Origin: an uncultured Oscillospiraceae bacterium | GTDB lineage: Bacteria > Bacillota > Clostridia > Oscillospirales > Ruminococcaceae | Assembly: GCA_949741215.1 (NCBI GenBank) | Contig: CATJLA010000098.1 | Location: 1-52,461, forward strand | Direction of reading: 5' to 3' | DNA length: 52,461 nucleotides | Shown: positions 33,863 to 42,203 of the stretch, one piece after another | Layout: each line of letters begins with the position of its first letter | Numbering within the stretch: position 1 is the first letter of the stretch | The notes under the pieces: model-generated | What the model was told of the DNA's origin: nothing | The model's database searches: none | The model's input: the letters and a program-made list of their open reading frames with translations, nothing else | Made by a program: the position numbers and the translations under genes

Positions 33863-34396
33863 ATGCAATATCTTTATCACGCCTCCCATCAGCCCGGCCT
33901 GACGGTACTGCTCCCCCATGCCTCTACCCACGGGGAAGCTTATGTGTATGCCATCTCCAATCCGGTGACAGCACTGCTGTTTGGCGCCCCCAAGGATGAT
34001 TTTGATCTGCTGATAGATGAAGAGGCCGGCCTCCCCGTTTTGTGGGAGTGTTACCCCGGGGCGCTGGAACAGGTGTATCAGCACAAAAGCTGTTTTTTGT
34101 ATACGGTTTCCGCTCAGGGTTTTTTGGAGGGAAAAACAGGCTGGGAGCCCGAACTTGTAAGCCCTTCCCCGGCTTTGGTGCTGCAGGAGGAAACCATCCC
34201 GGATATCCTTGTAAAACTGCTGGAACAGGCAGAAAAGGGGCTTTGCGTCCTTCATCGGTACTCCCAGGACGAGCAATACCAGAGCTTTCTGCGTGACGAG
34301 CTTTCAGAGCGAATAGAAGCCTTTGGTCTTACTCCGGAGCGCCTGCAGCAGGACCCTCGCTTTCCCCAATATTTCAACAAGCTGCTGGGCTTGTAA
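33863..34396 (+). CDS. Unknown protein with possible ADP-ribosyltransferase-like N-terminus
   Basis: A 177-residue soluble protein. It begins MQYLYHASHQPGLTVLLPHA and then has STHGEAYVYAISNPVTALLF. The order Y-L-Y-H-x-S, L-x-P, E-x-Y-V-Y-A, N-P-x-x-A resembles small ADP-ribosyltransferase-fold proteins that begin with a YHGS-type motif. The catalytic residues cannot be assigned with confidence. The second half is helical. The start at 33863 is chosen because AAGGAG precedes it; the frame opens seven codons earlier. Confidence 0.6.
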   Translation: MQYLYHASHQPGLTVLLPHASTHGEAYVYAISNPVTALLFGAPKDDFDLLIDEEAGLPVLWECYPGALEQVYQHKSCFLYTVSAQGFLEGKTGWEPELVSPSPALVLQEETIPDILVKLLEQAEKGLCVLHRYSQDEQYQSFLRDELSERIEAFGLTPERLQQDPRFPQYFNKLLGL

Positions 34397-34427
34397 ACAG
34401 GTTTGCCGTTTTTGGCCGCCATTTAAT

Positions 34428-34443
34428 TGTTTCACGTGAAACA
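34428..34443. promoter_or_regulatory. parS centromere site (ParB/Spo0J binding)
   Basis: TGTTTCACGTGAAACA, identical to the site at 8870, with the same flanking AAT/ATT and a following GTTC. It is intergenic, about 30 bases past the gene at 33863. Confidence 0.9.
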
Positions 34444-34492
34444 ATTGTTCTCCTTTAGCTGCCTTGCCGGGAGCCTCCGCACAACAAAGCTC

Positions 34493-34510
34493 CGGGACGT
34501 CCCCCAAAAA
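34493..34510. repeat. Family B half-site
   Basis: CCGGGACGTCCCCCAAAA, the GGGACGT core in the minus-strand orientation (TTTTGGGGGACG), between parS and the flavodoxin terminator. Confidence 0.45.
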
Positions 34511-34525
34511 AAGCCTGATAACCGC

Positions 34526-34564
34526 AAAAAGCCTCCGGCTTTCCTGTATGGAAAAACCGGAGGC
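34526..34564 (-). terminator. Terminator of the flavodoxin gene
   Basis: On the minus strand GCCTCCGGTTTTTCC pairs with GGAAAGCCGGAGGC, followed by TTTTTG. It lies about 25 bases past the flavodoxin stop. Confidence 0.85.
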
Positions 34565-34590
34565 ACTTTCGTCCTAAAAAGAAAATGAAA

Positions 34591-35019
34591 TTACTCGGAA
34601 AGTGCTGCCACAATTTTATCCGCCCAAGCTTTGGCATCGGCCAGGTTCGCATCAGTCAGCTTACCCTTGGAGAACAGACCGCTTTTAACCTGCACCTCAA
34701 ATACCTCAGGCATTACATTAACGCCCTTGGATACCACAATATCCTTCAAGGCGGCAACACCTTCATTACCGGTGCTGGAAACTACAAAAAACGCTACATT
34801 CTTTGTTCTGGCAGGGGTTAGATCCTTGCAGAAGTCAACCAGCTGCTTGGTGGGCTTGCTGCCCTTGCCCTCTACGCCGATAAATACAACCTTCTCATTC
34901 TCGCAGGGGTAAGCCGGAGGGATCTGGTCACACTTGCACTTGTACGCCCTGGAGATAACCTCAGCAATTTGATAAGTATTTTCAGACTTAGTGGACTGAT
35001 ATAAGGCTTGCATTTTCAT
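34591..35019 (-). CDS. Flavodoxin-domain protein
   Basis: A 142-residue protein of flavodoxin-like fold. MKMQALYQSTKSENTYQIAE has the shape of the FMN phosphate loop (S-T-x-S-x-N-T), followed by KVVFIGVEGKGSKPTKQL and NVAFFVVSSTGNEG as later FMN-side loops. It probably carries electrons or is a flavin-dependent small redox protein. The start at 35019 fits AAGGAGG; two earlier Mets are too close or too far. Confidence 0.8.
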   Translation of the reverse strand: MKMQALYQSTKSENTYQIAEVISRAYKCKCDQIPPAYPCENEKVVFIGVEGKGSKPTKQLVDFCKDLTPARTKNVAFFVVSSTGNEGVAALKDIVVSKGVNVMPEVFEVQVKSGLFSKGKLTDANLADAKAWADKIVAALSE

Positions 35020-35554
35020 AATCATTTTCCTCCTTAAATAAAGTGTTTCCCGCACAGTTATTCCATTATTCTATCAGCAAAATATAAACAACCTGTGAAT
35101 AGGATATAAATGCCGAATAAACTTCCTTCGGCAGCAATAATTTTGTATAGAACGACCTGGAAAAAAGGGGATACCCTTATATTATAGCCTTCTCCTCCAA
35201 AAAGCACAAGACAGAACTGCAAATTTCTGTACTTATTGCAAAACAGACTTTTTTCTTCAAATTTGTAACTTATGACGAAAATCTTCGAAATCGGTAGATT
35301 TAGCGAGAAAACAGCCGATTGGATGAGTTCGACATATTAGATGGAACCGGATGAATCCGGGCGGCCCCCCATCGCTCCCCCGGGCTGCAGGCGGTATTCG
35401 ACAAAATCCCCAAAATCCTGTAAAATAACAGCAGATGGAAGGGAAAGCTTACAAAAAGCCGGCGTCCCCAACATCCCCAAATACCGCCCTTTGCAGACGG
35501 AACTGCCGTTTTGGTATCTCAGGCTGCGGGGGCAAATAAAAGGAGGAAAAGAGA
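35020..35554. other. Non-coding interval between flavodoxin and flotillin genes
   Basis: Divergent promoter region of over 500 bases, AT-rich on the left and GC-rich from 35350. The flotillin promoter is at 35398-35426. No repeat of family A or B, riboswitch or structured RNA was recognised. Confidence 0.6.
35398..35426 (+). promoter_or_regulatory. Candidate promoter of the flotillin gene
   Basis: TCGACA (35398-35403) and TAAAAT (35421-35426), 17 bases apart, about 125 bases upstream of the ATG. Confidence 0.45.
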
Positions 35555-36982
35555 ATGCTTGAAATGTTATTGACTCCCGGTGTCATCATCGGCGCGGCTG
35601 TGGTATTGGTGATACTTTTGCTGCTGCTTTGCTGCTGGAAAAAGGTAGCGGCAGATAAGGCCATGGTGATCACCGGCCTGAAAAAGCGGGTGCTCAGCGG
35701 GCGGGGCGGTTTTATGATCCCCTTTTTGGAGACCAGCTGCATTATTTCTCTGGAGAATATCTCTATGACCACCGACGTCACCGAGGCCCCCTCCCAGCAG
35801 GGTATTTTTGTGGATGTGGTGGGTACCGCGGTTGTAAAGGTACGCAACGAAAAAGAGAGCATCTACAAGGCGGTGGAGCAGTTCTGCAACGGTACTGCAT
35901 CCACCACCAAAAACGTGATCAGCGGCATGGTGGAGCAGATTTTGGAGGGTAAGCTCCGTGGTATTGTTTCTACCATGACAGTTGAGGAAATCAACTCCAA
36001 CCGGGCCGAATTTGAGCGCCGGGTAGAGGAGGACATCAACCGGGAGCTGGGAGAAATGGGCTTGCAGCTTTTGTCCTACTCCATTTTGAAGATCGCTACA
36101 CAGGGCGGTTACCTGGAAAACCGGGCGCGGCCTCAGGTAGCACAGTCTAAGGCGGAGGCGGAAATTGCCGAGGCGGAGCGGAAGCGGGATACCGATATCA
36201 AAACCGCTGAGGCGATCCGGGAAGGGGAAAAGGTAAAGCTGGCGGCAGACGCTGAGATTGCCCTCTCGGAACGGGATAAGAAGATTAAGACGGAAGGCTA
36301 CCGTGCCGAGCAGGATAAAGCCAAGGCGGATGCCGACGTGGCTTATAAGCTGCGGGAAATTCAGAAGCAGGCGGAGGTAGAGCAGCAGAAGGCGGCTTTG
36401 GCGGAGCAGGCAGCCATTACCGTGGAAAAAGAGCTGATTGCCACAGTGGAAAAGCCGGCAGACGCCCAGCGGCGGAAAACCGAGATTGAAGCCCAAGCGG
36501 AAAAGGTAAAGGCGATCCGGCTGGCGGAGGCACAGGCAGAGGCGATTCGGATTGAGGCACAGGCAAAAGCGGAGGCCAAGCGCATTGAGGCACAGGCTGA
36601 GGCGGAAGCCATTGCCGCTACCGGTAAGGCGGAGGCTGAGGCAATTCGTGCCAAGGGCCTGGCGGAGGCGGAAGCCAAAAACAAGCTGGCAGACGCCATG
36701 GCCAAGTACGGCGAGGCTGCGGTGGTAGAGCTGCTGATCAGCCGGATGCCTGAGATTATGGGCCAGGTTGCCAAGCCTATGGAGAATATTGACAAGATCA
36801 CCGTAATTGATACCGGGGACGGCAAGGGCGGCGCTTCCAAGGTGGCGCAGACCGTTACCAACGTGGCGGGCAGCGGCTTTGAGGTGCTGAAGGGCTTAAC
36901 CGGCCTGGATGTTGCCGAGATGATCCAGAGCTTTGCCAAAAAGAATAAAGCCCAGCCACCGGAGGAGATTTCGGAGCAATAA
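35555..36982 (+). CDS. Flotillin-like SPFH protein
   Basis: A 475-residue membrane-anchored scaffold. A hydrophobic segment at about 9-28 is followed by an SPFH/band 7 domain (about 30-190), a long Ala/Glu-rich coiled coil (about 195-390, many EAEA and KAEA repeats) and the flotillin-type tail with AVVELLISRMPEIMGQVAKPMENIDKITVID. Bacterial flotillins organise membrane microdomains. No NfeD-type partner is adjacent. Strong AGGAGG site; the terminator follows directly. Confidence 0.93.
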   Translation: MLEMLLTPGVIIGAAVVLVILLLLLCCWKKVAADKAMVITGLKKRVLSGRGGFMIPFLETSCIISLENISMTTDVTEAPSQQGIFVDVVGTAVVKVRNEKESIYKAVEQFCNGTASTTKNVISGMVEQILEGKLRGIVSTMTVEEINSNRAEFERRVEEDINRELGEMGLQLLSYSILKIATQGGYLENRARPQVAQSKAEAEIAEAERKRDTDIKTAEAIREGEKVKLAADAEIALSERDKKIKTEGYRAEQDKAKADADVAYKLREIQKQAEVEQQKAALAEQAAITVEKELIATVEKPADAQRRKTEIEAQAEKVKAIRLAEAQAEAIRIEAQAKAEAKRIEAQAEAEAIAATGKAEAEAIRAKGLAEAEAKNKLADAMAKYGEAAVVELLISRMPEIMGQVAKPMENIDKITVIDTGDGKGGASKVAQTVTNVAGSGFEVLKGLTGLDVAEMIQSFAKKNKAQPPEEISEQ

Positions 36983-36983
36983 A

Positions 36984-37129
36984 GCAATAAAAAGGCAATC
37001 CCCGGGCTTCTGTGCAGGAGGCTCGGGGGTGTTTTTTGCCGCATTTGGGGCGCTTTGGGGACAAAACTGCTCTTTGAGGGTTTTCCGCAATGGGCAAAGT
37101 TGCATGGCGGCAGTTACGTCCCCCAAAAA
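36984..37129 (+). repeat. Direct repeat, unit 1 (terminator plus family B pair)
   Basis: About 145 bases, roughly 90% identical by eye to 37153-37296. Each unit contains a terminator hairpin followed by T6 and an inverted family B pair enclosing about 40 bases. Confidence 0.85.
37000..37037 (+). terminator. Terminator of the flotillin gene
   Basis: CCCCGGGC and GCTCGGGG pair around a TTCTGTGCAGGAG loop region, followed by GTGTTTTTT. It lies 17 bases past the stop. A second copy is at 37166-37203. Confidence 0.8.
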
Positions 37130-37152
37130 CAGAAGACCAGCCAAGGGGAGAC

Positions 37153-37296
37153 GCAATAAAGTAACCCCCGGGCTTCTGTGCAAGAGGCTCGGGAGTGTTT
37201 TTTGCCGCATTTGGGGGCGCTTTGGGGACGAAACTGCTCTTTGAGGGTTTTCCGCAATGGGCAAAGTTGCATGGCGGCAGTTACGTCCCCCAAAAA
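37153..37296 (+). repeat. Direct repeat, unit 2
   Basis: Second copy of the 145-bp unit, including a duplicated terminator and the family B pair at 37221-37237 and 37273-37296. It ends two bases before the AraC-phosphotransferase stop codon. Confidence 0.85.
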
Positions 37297-37298
37297 GG

Positions 37299-38597
37299 CT
37301 ACCGGATTTGCCGGAGCTGCTCAAAGTGCTCCGCCAGCCAGAGGGTCATGCGCTTGTTGGTGTCAAACAGCTCGGGGTATTGCTCCTGCTCGGCAAACCA
37401 GGCTACGCAAATCAGCTGGTTGGCCAGAATGATATAAGGGAAGGCTTCCCATTCCTCCGGGAGCAGATGCAGCACGCTGTCGTACCCGTATAAAAGCTGG
37501 CGGCAAATTTCCGGCCATTTGGTTTGGTCGCAGCTGTCAAAGCTTTCCACCAAAATGCCGGTGGCGGCGTAGCAAAGGTCGTACAGCCGGACATTTTTCT
37601 CCGCTTGTTCAAAATCCAGCACGCCCCAGCCGGTTTCGGTAAGCAGCAGGTTGCCGGGGTTCAGGTCCCGGTGGATAATCTGCCGGGGAAGCTTGAGGCA
37701 AAGCCGATCCATGGCCTCCTTAAAATCCTGGCAAAGGCCTTCCGGCAGGGGGATTTGCGCCTTTGCTTTGGGCAGCGCCCAGTTTACTGCCCCGCTGTAC
37801 AGGTCGGCGTCCTTTACCTGGGCTTCCGTTTTGCTCAGGGCAAGGTCTATCTGGCCGATCATCTCTCCGGCAAACCTCGCCTTTGCAGCTCCGTCTTGCC
37901 CATAGTAGGCTTTTGCAGACGTCCTGCTGCCGGTAAGCCTGGGGGTAAGGTAAAACCAGGCTTCTCCGGTATCCACGCCGTCCTCCCCCTGCAGGGTGGG
38001 GATAGGCGCGGCAGTATACAGTCCCAGATTCTTCATCGCTTTGGCCAGAGTGATGCTTCCCTGCACCGCCTGCCGGCTGGGGGCAAATTTCAACACATAG
38101 CTATCCCCTGCGTAAAAGGCTCTGTCGTGGCGGTTGCCGGTGCTGTCAAAGTAAATATCGGTAACGGGCAGCTGCTCCAGATTCCAATGCTTCAAAGCCT
38201 CCGCCGCTTTTTTGTGGGTGATGTTCATATATCGGTGCTCCTCCTTTAACAGATTCAGCTTCCAGGGCCGGCGGGCCCTGTTCTGCCTTAAGTAGGCGGA
38301 GGGGGTGCAGCCAAACTCCCGCCGGAAAGCCCGGTAATAGCCGGAGTAGCTGTCAAAGCCATATTCCAGTATGATGTCAATCCGTTTTCCGCCGTTTTTC
38401 ATCTCATAGATGGCGTACAGCAGCCTGCGGCGCAGGACATACTGCATTACCGGCAGACCGGTTTCCGCCGCAAATACCCGGCAGTAGTGGAACAGGGAAA
38501 ACCCCGCCCGCCCGGCAAGCTCCGCGGCTGAAAGCTGGGACTTCAGATTGGCTTCAATATAGTCAATGCTGGACTGGATGATGCTCCGGTTGTCCAT
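37299..38597 (-). CDS. AraC-type regulator fused to an aminoglycoside-phosphotransferase-like domain
   Basis: A 432-residue two-domain protein. Residues 1-105 are an AraC DNA-binding domain (IDYIEANLKSQLSAAELAG, then EYGFDSYSGYYRAFRREFG). Residues about 125-432 are an APH/choline-kinase fold with the catalytic HRDLNPGN at 309-316 and the metal motif LDFE at 327-330. The ligand phosphorylated or sensed is unknown. One reading is that the kinase fold senses a small molecule for the regulator. The frame is continuous without a linker start site. Confidence 0.88.
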   Translation of the reverse strand: MDNRSIIQSSIDYIEANLKSQLSAAELAGRAGFSLFHYCRVFAAETGLPVMQYVLRRRLLYAIYEMKNGGKRIDIILEYGFDSYSGYYRAFRREFGCTPSAYLRQNRARRPWKLNLLKEEHRYMNITHKKAAEALKHWNLEQLPVTDIYFDSTGNRHDRAFYAGDSYVLKFAPSRQAVQGSITLAKAMKNLGLYTAAPIPTLQGEDGVDTGEAWFYLTPRLTGSRTSAKAYYGQDGAAKARFAGEMIGQIDLALSKTEAQVKDADLYSGAVNWALPKAKAQIPLPEGLCQDFKEAMDRLCLKLPRQIIHRDLNPGNLLLTETGWGVLDFEQAEKNVRLYDLCYAATGILVESFDSCDQTKWPEICRQLLYGYDSVLHLLPEEWEAFPYIILANQLICVAWFAEQEQYPELFDTNKRMTLWLAEHFEQLRQIR

Positions 38598-38688
38598 CCC
38601 CTCACCTCTTTTCGTATCGTTTTGCAGCTGCAGCTATATCCTACCACAAAAAACGCAAAAATCATTTCCGCCGTTGCTGTTTTAGGGC

Positions 38689-38727
38689 AAAAAAGGAGGC
38701 GCCTCCCTCCAAAAAGGAAGCGCCTCC
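38689..38727 (-). terminator. murC: Terminator after murC
   Basis: GGAGGCGCCTCC and GGAAGCGCCTCC pair over 12 positions with one mismatch, followed on the minus strand by TTTTTT. It lies about 110 bases past the murC stop. Confidence 0.8.
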
Positions 38728-38747
38728 CCTTTCCCTCTGTTTTTCCG

Positions 38748-38817
38748 CTTTAGGACGCAACTGCTCTTGATGCCTGCCCCAGTGTGCCAAGGCTGTAAAG
38801 CGGCAGTTACGTCCCAT
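38748..38817. repeat. Family B inverted pair
   Basis: TTTAGGACGCAACTGC and GCGGCAGTTACGTCCCATAA enclose about 35 bases between murC and its terminator. Confidence 0.7.
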
Positions 38818-38833
38818 AAAAGAAGAAACCGGG

Positions 38834-40204
38834 TTATTTCAGCATAAGCCTGGCACATTTATAAACATCGCCGCAGCCTAAGGTAATTACCAGGTCCCCG
38901 GGCTGGGCGTGGGACATGGTATAGGCGGCAACCTCCTCAAAGGTGGGGAACCATACGCAGCCGGGCACCTTTTCCGCTAAGTCCTTGGCGTAAACATTCC
39001 AGGTGTTTTTCTCCCGGGAGCCCATAATTTCGGTAAGCACCGTATGGTCGGCAATGGAAAGAACCCGGGCGAAATCGTCCATAAGGGTGTAGGTGCGGGA
39101 GTAGGTAAAGGGCTGAAATACCGCCCAAACCTGATGAAAGGACATCTTTTTGGCAGTTTGCAGCACCGCCTCCAGCTCGGTGGGGTGATGGGCGTAGTCG
39201 TCCGCTATGGTAACGCCGTTGTTCTCCCCCAAAATTTCAAACCGGCGCTTTGCCCCGTGAAAGCCCCCTACCGTTCCGGCAATTTCCTCAAAGGAAAGCC
39301 CTGCCTCCCGCGCAGCAGCCGCCGCCGCCAAAGAGTTCAGCAGATTATGGTGCCCTGGAACCTCCAGCACCATATGGCAGGCAAGCTGCCCCTTGCAGTA
39401 CAGGTCGTACTGGTAACTCACGCCGTCATGAAGGGAAATATTTTGCGGATAGTAGTCGTTCTTTGGAGCAAGGCCGAAGGTGATTTTCCGGTTTGGAAGC
39501 CCCTCCACCGCTTTACAGGTGTTAGCGTCGTCCCCATTGTAAATCACACAGTTGGTGGCCATGGAGGCAAATTTGCGGAAGGAGGCGATCATGTTCTCCA
39601 TGGTTTTGAAGTAATCCAGATGATCGTTGTCAATGTTAAGGATCACGGCAATATCCGGGGAAAGATGGAGGAAGGTATCCACAAACTCGCAGGCCTCGCA
39701 GACGAACAGCCCGCTTTCTCCAATGCAGCCGTACCCCCCAATTTTGGGCAGCTTCCCGCCGATTACCGCACTGGGACTTCTGCCCCCGTCCAGCAGCATG
39801 GAGGTGATGAGGGAGGTTGTAGTGGTTTTGCCGTGGGTGCCGCTGACACAGATGGCGTTATCAAAGCAGCGGGAAAGCACCCCCAAAATCTCCGAGCGCT
39901 CCGCTGTGGGGATGCCTAACCGTTTTGCCTCCAGCAGCTCGCAGTTATCGGCAAAGATGGCGGCGCTGTAGATGACCAGATCTGCCCCGTGGACGTTCTC
40001 CGCCTTGTGGCCTAACGAAACCGGAATGCCCATCTGCCGCTCCTGGGCGAGGATATCCCCCTCATTGTTGTCCGAGCCGGTAATTTCAAACCCCTGGGCA
40101 TGGAGAATCTGAACAATGGGAAACATTCCCGAGCCTCCGATGCCAACAAAATGCAGGCGTTTTTTCTGATGCAATATACTTTCCTGAAGCTTCAAGGCGT
40201 TCAT
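38834..40204 (-). CDS. murC: UDP-N-acetylmuramate--L-alanine ligase
   Basis: Adds the first amino acid of the peptidoglycan stem peptide. The 456-residue protein has the UDP-binding GIGGSGM near 21-27, the ATP loop GTHGKTTTT from 122, and the Mur C-terminal domain with DDYAHHPTE and FQPFTYSRT. The start at 40204 follows GGGAGGG; the frame opens 17 codons earlier. Confidence 0.97.
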   Translation of the reverse strand: MNALKLQESILHQKKRLHFVGIGGSGMFPIVQILHAQGFEITGSDNNEGDILAQERQMGIPVSLGHKAENVHGADLVIYSAAIFADNCELLEAKRLGIPTAERSEILGVLSRCFDNAICVSGTHGKTTTTSLITSMLLDGGRSPSAVIGGKLPKIGGYGCIGESGLFVCEACEFVDTFLHLSPDIAVILNIDNDHLDYFKTMENMIASFRKFASMATNCVIYNGDDANTCKAVEGLPNRKITFGLAPKNDYYPQNISLHDGVSYQYDLYCKGQLACHMVLEVPGHHNLLNSLAAAAAAREAGLSFEEIAGTVGGFHGAKRRFEILGENNGVTIADDYAHHPTELEAVLQTAKKMSFHQVWAVFQPFTYSRTYTLMDDFARVLSIADHTVLTEIMGSREKNTWNVYAKDLAEKVPGCVWFPTFEEVAAYTMSHAQPGDLVITLGCGDVYKCARLMLK

Positions 40205-40270
40205 GGTAAACCCTCCCGATGAATTGCGTCTGTTTGAAGACAAACGCTCATACAAATGTTGATACCCTTT

Positions 40271-40299
40271 ATTATAGCCTCCCCCGGCGGGAAAATAAA
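40271..40299 (-). promoter_or_regulatory. murC: Candidate promoter of murC
   Basis: On the minus strand a perfect TATAAT (40271-40276) lies 17 bases from TTTATT (40294-40299), a poor -35. It overlaps the upstream terminator. Confidence 0.4.
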
Positions 40300-40328
40300 C
40301 AGGGAGTTTGTCAATCCCCCTGTTTTTT
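40297..40328. terminator. Terminator after the fumarase beta gene
   Basis: AAACAGGG and CCCTGTTT form a perfect 8-bp stem with T runs on both strands (T8 on plus). It lies about 100 bases past the beta-subunit stop. Confidence 0.7.
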
Positions 40329-40427
40329 TTGCTTTATCAGCGGACGTTCTGCCACGATCTATTCTCCGGCATATGGGGGCTGCAAATTACACGGGGCTTT
40401 TCCCGCAGCTTTGGCAACAAAAGCCCG

Positions 40428-40973
40428 CTACCGTCTGCGATACCGGGCAATGTTCTCCTCCTGAATGGTTCTGCCCTGGGTGTCAATGCCCACAACCACC
40501 TTAAAGCCCTCCACCGTGTACCGCTTGATGGACTCTGTACCCAAATCCGGGTAGGCAATCTCCTCCACCGCCTTCACGCTTTCGGCACAAAGGGCGGCGG
40601 CGCCCCCTACCCCAAGCAGGTACAGCCGCTTGTACTTCCGGCAAAGCTCTGCCACATAGTCCGCTCTGTCTCCTTTGCCGATAGACGCCGCCATCCCCTG
40701 CCGGAACATCATCTCCACATAAGGGTCCATCCGGGCGCTGGTGGTAGGCCCCAACGGCCCGATGACCCTCCCCGGCCCCGCGGGGCAAGGCCCGCAGTAA
40801 AATATCACCTGGTTCTGCAGGTTCAACGGCAGCTTTTCTCCGGCCTCCACCGCTTCCAAAATCCGCTGGTGGGCAGCGTCCCGGGCAGTGTACAGGGTAC
40901 CGGTTAATTCCAGGACGTCACCGGCGCGGACGGTTTCCATCCATCCTTCCGGAAAAGGCACTGTAACTTTCAT
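40428..40973 (-). CDS. Fumarate hydratase/tartrate dehydratase beta subunit
   Basis: The 182-residue protein is the C-terminal half of a class I Fe-S hydro-lyase. It has LTGTLYTARDAAHQRI, IFYCGPCPAGPGRVIGPLGPTTSARMD, and KGVGDR-like IGKGDRADYV. It needs the alpha subunit to form the 4Fe-4S enzyme that hydrates fumarate to malate (or acts on tartrate). The alpha gene is about 1.5 kb upstream rather than adjacent. The start at 40973 follows GGAGAGG. Confidence 0.92.
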   Translation of the reverse strand: MKVTVPFPEGWMETVRAGDVLELTGTLYTARDAAHQRILEAVEAGEKLPLNLQNQVIFYCGPCPAGPGRVIGPLGPTTSARMDPYVEMMFRQGMAASIGKGDRADYVAELCRKYKRLYLLGVGGAAALCAESVKAVEEIAYPDLGTESIKRYTVEGFKVVVGIDTQGRTIQEENIARYRRR

Positions 40974-41005
40974 CTTCTTGTTTCCTCTCCTTCGCAATCA
41001 TCTTG

Positions 41006-41034
41006 TTGACAGCTATCCCCTTCTGATTTATTCT
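41006..41034 (+). promoter_or_regulatory. Sigma-A promoter of the GNAT-methyltransferase pair
   Basis: TTGACA (41006-41011) and TATTCT (41029-41034), 17 bases apart, about 35 bases before the GNAT ATG. Confidence 0.65.
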
Positions 41035-41069
41035 AATAAAACAGGGTCTATCAGAATCAAGGAGGTATT

Positions 41070-41525
41070 ATGCTGATAATTCGTAACTACAAACCATCGG
41101 ACTGGAACGCCATAGAGCAGATACACGACAGCGCCAGAAAAACCGAGCTGCGCCTTGCCGGGCTGGAGGACGCTTTTCTCCCCCTTAAAATTGCCGCCGC
41201 AGAGGAGGGGCTTTTTGACTATCCCGGCCTTTTTGTAGCGGAGCTGGAGGGCAGAACCGTTGGCTTTGCCGCCTGTACCAAGCAGGAATTAGCCTGGCTG
41301 TACGTCCATCCGGACTATATGGGCAGGGGCATCGGCAAACGTTTGGTGGAATACGCCATTAGGCAGTTCCCCGGCATCTGCCATATTGAGGTGCTGGCAG
41401 GCAACCGGCCTGCCCAAAAATTGTACGAGAGCCTGGGCTTTGCCCCCGCCCGAACCGAAACAGGGCAAATGCCCGGGAACGAGAGATTTACCGTAACCGT
41501 TACCGTCTTAAAAAGGGCGGAATAA
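41070..41525 (+). CDS. GNAT family N-acetyltransferase
   Basis: A 151-residue acetyltransferase beginning MLIIRNYKPSDWNAIEQIHD. The acetyl-CoA loop is LYVHPDYMGRGIGKRLVEYA near residues 77-96, and the later ARKLYESLGF-like block is AQKLYESLGF. Substrate unknown. It is nine bases upstream of a methyltransferase gene on the plus strand, between the two fumarase genes. Confidence 0.9.
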   Translation: MLIIRNYKPSDWNAIEQIHDSARKTELRLAGLEDAFLPLKIAAAEEGLFDYPGLFVAELEGRTVGFAACTKQELAWLYVHPDYMGRGIGKRLVEYAIRQFPGICHIEVLAGNRPAQKLYESLGFAPARTETGQMPGNERFTVTVTVLKRAE

Positions 41526-41534
41526 GGAGGATTT

Positions 41535-42152
41535 ATGCTAAACGAAAAAGGCTTTGACCTGTGGGCGGAAGACTACGACACAAGCGTAGCCGCCTCCAAT
41601 GAGGATAACAGCTACCCCTTTGCAGGCTACAACCGGGTTCTGCGCCGGATTGCCCAAACCGTGCTGCAAAAGCCGGGGGCTGCGGTGCTGGATATCGGCT
41701 TTGGCACCGGAACACTTACCGCCCACCTGTACGAAAAGGGCTGTGCCGTTTGGGGGCAGGACTTTTCTGCAAAAATGATTGCCCTGGCCCAAGCCAAAAT
41801 GCCAAACGCCCATCTTTATCAGGGGGATTTTACCAAAGGGCTGGTGCCTCCCCTTTTGCAGAACCGGTATCACTTTATCACCGCCACCTACTCCCTGCAT
41901 CATCTGACGTTAGCGCAAAAGGTAAGCTTTCTCCAAAGCCTGCTGCCCCTTTTGGAGGAGGGCGGGCAGGTTCTTATCGGTGACGTAGCCTTTGCCGACG
42001 CCTCCAGCCAAACCGCCTGCCGCGCTCAGGCCGGGGAGGAGTGGGACCCCGACGAGTTCTATTTCGTTTACGACGAGCTGCTGCCCTATTTCCCCCAGCT
42101 CCGGTTTGAGGCAGTTTCCCACTGCGCCGGTATTCTTACATTAAGCAAATAA
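41535..42152 (+). CDS. Class I SAM-dependent methyltransferase
   Basis: A 205-residue methyltransferase. Motif I VLDIGFGTG is at 51-59, the acidic residue after strand 2 is in VWGQDFS, and TATYSLHHL is motif IV. It resembles the YrrT type (FDLWAEDYD near the N-terminus). Substrate unknown. AAGGAGG precedes the ATG. Co-transcribed with the GNAT gene. Confidence 0.9.
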   Translation: MLNEKGFDLWAEDYDTSVAASNEDNSYPFAGYNRVLRRIAQTVLQKPGAAVLDIGFGTGTLTAHLYEKGCAVWGQDFSAKMIALAQAKMPNAHLYQGDFTKGLVPPLLQNRYHFITATYSLHHLTLAQKVSFLQSLLPLLEEGGQVLIGDVAFADASSQTACRAQAGEEWDPDEFYFVYDELLPYFPQLRFEAVSHCAGILTLSK

Positions 42153-42203
42153 ATTTCTGCATTACTCCCCCGGGGTTGGCTTTTTGCCAATGCCGGGGCT
42201 TTT

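Noticed and set aside
35341-35562. A 73-codon frame (plus) just before the flotillin gene
   Set aside because: It overlaps the flotillin promoter and ribosome-binding site and has no protein-like features.
40297-40328. A plus-strand transcript ending at the hairpin between murC and the fumarase beta gene
   Set aside because: No plus-strand gene lies upstream; the hairpin is assigned to the minus-strand fumarase beta transcript.
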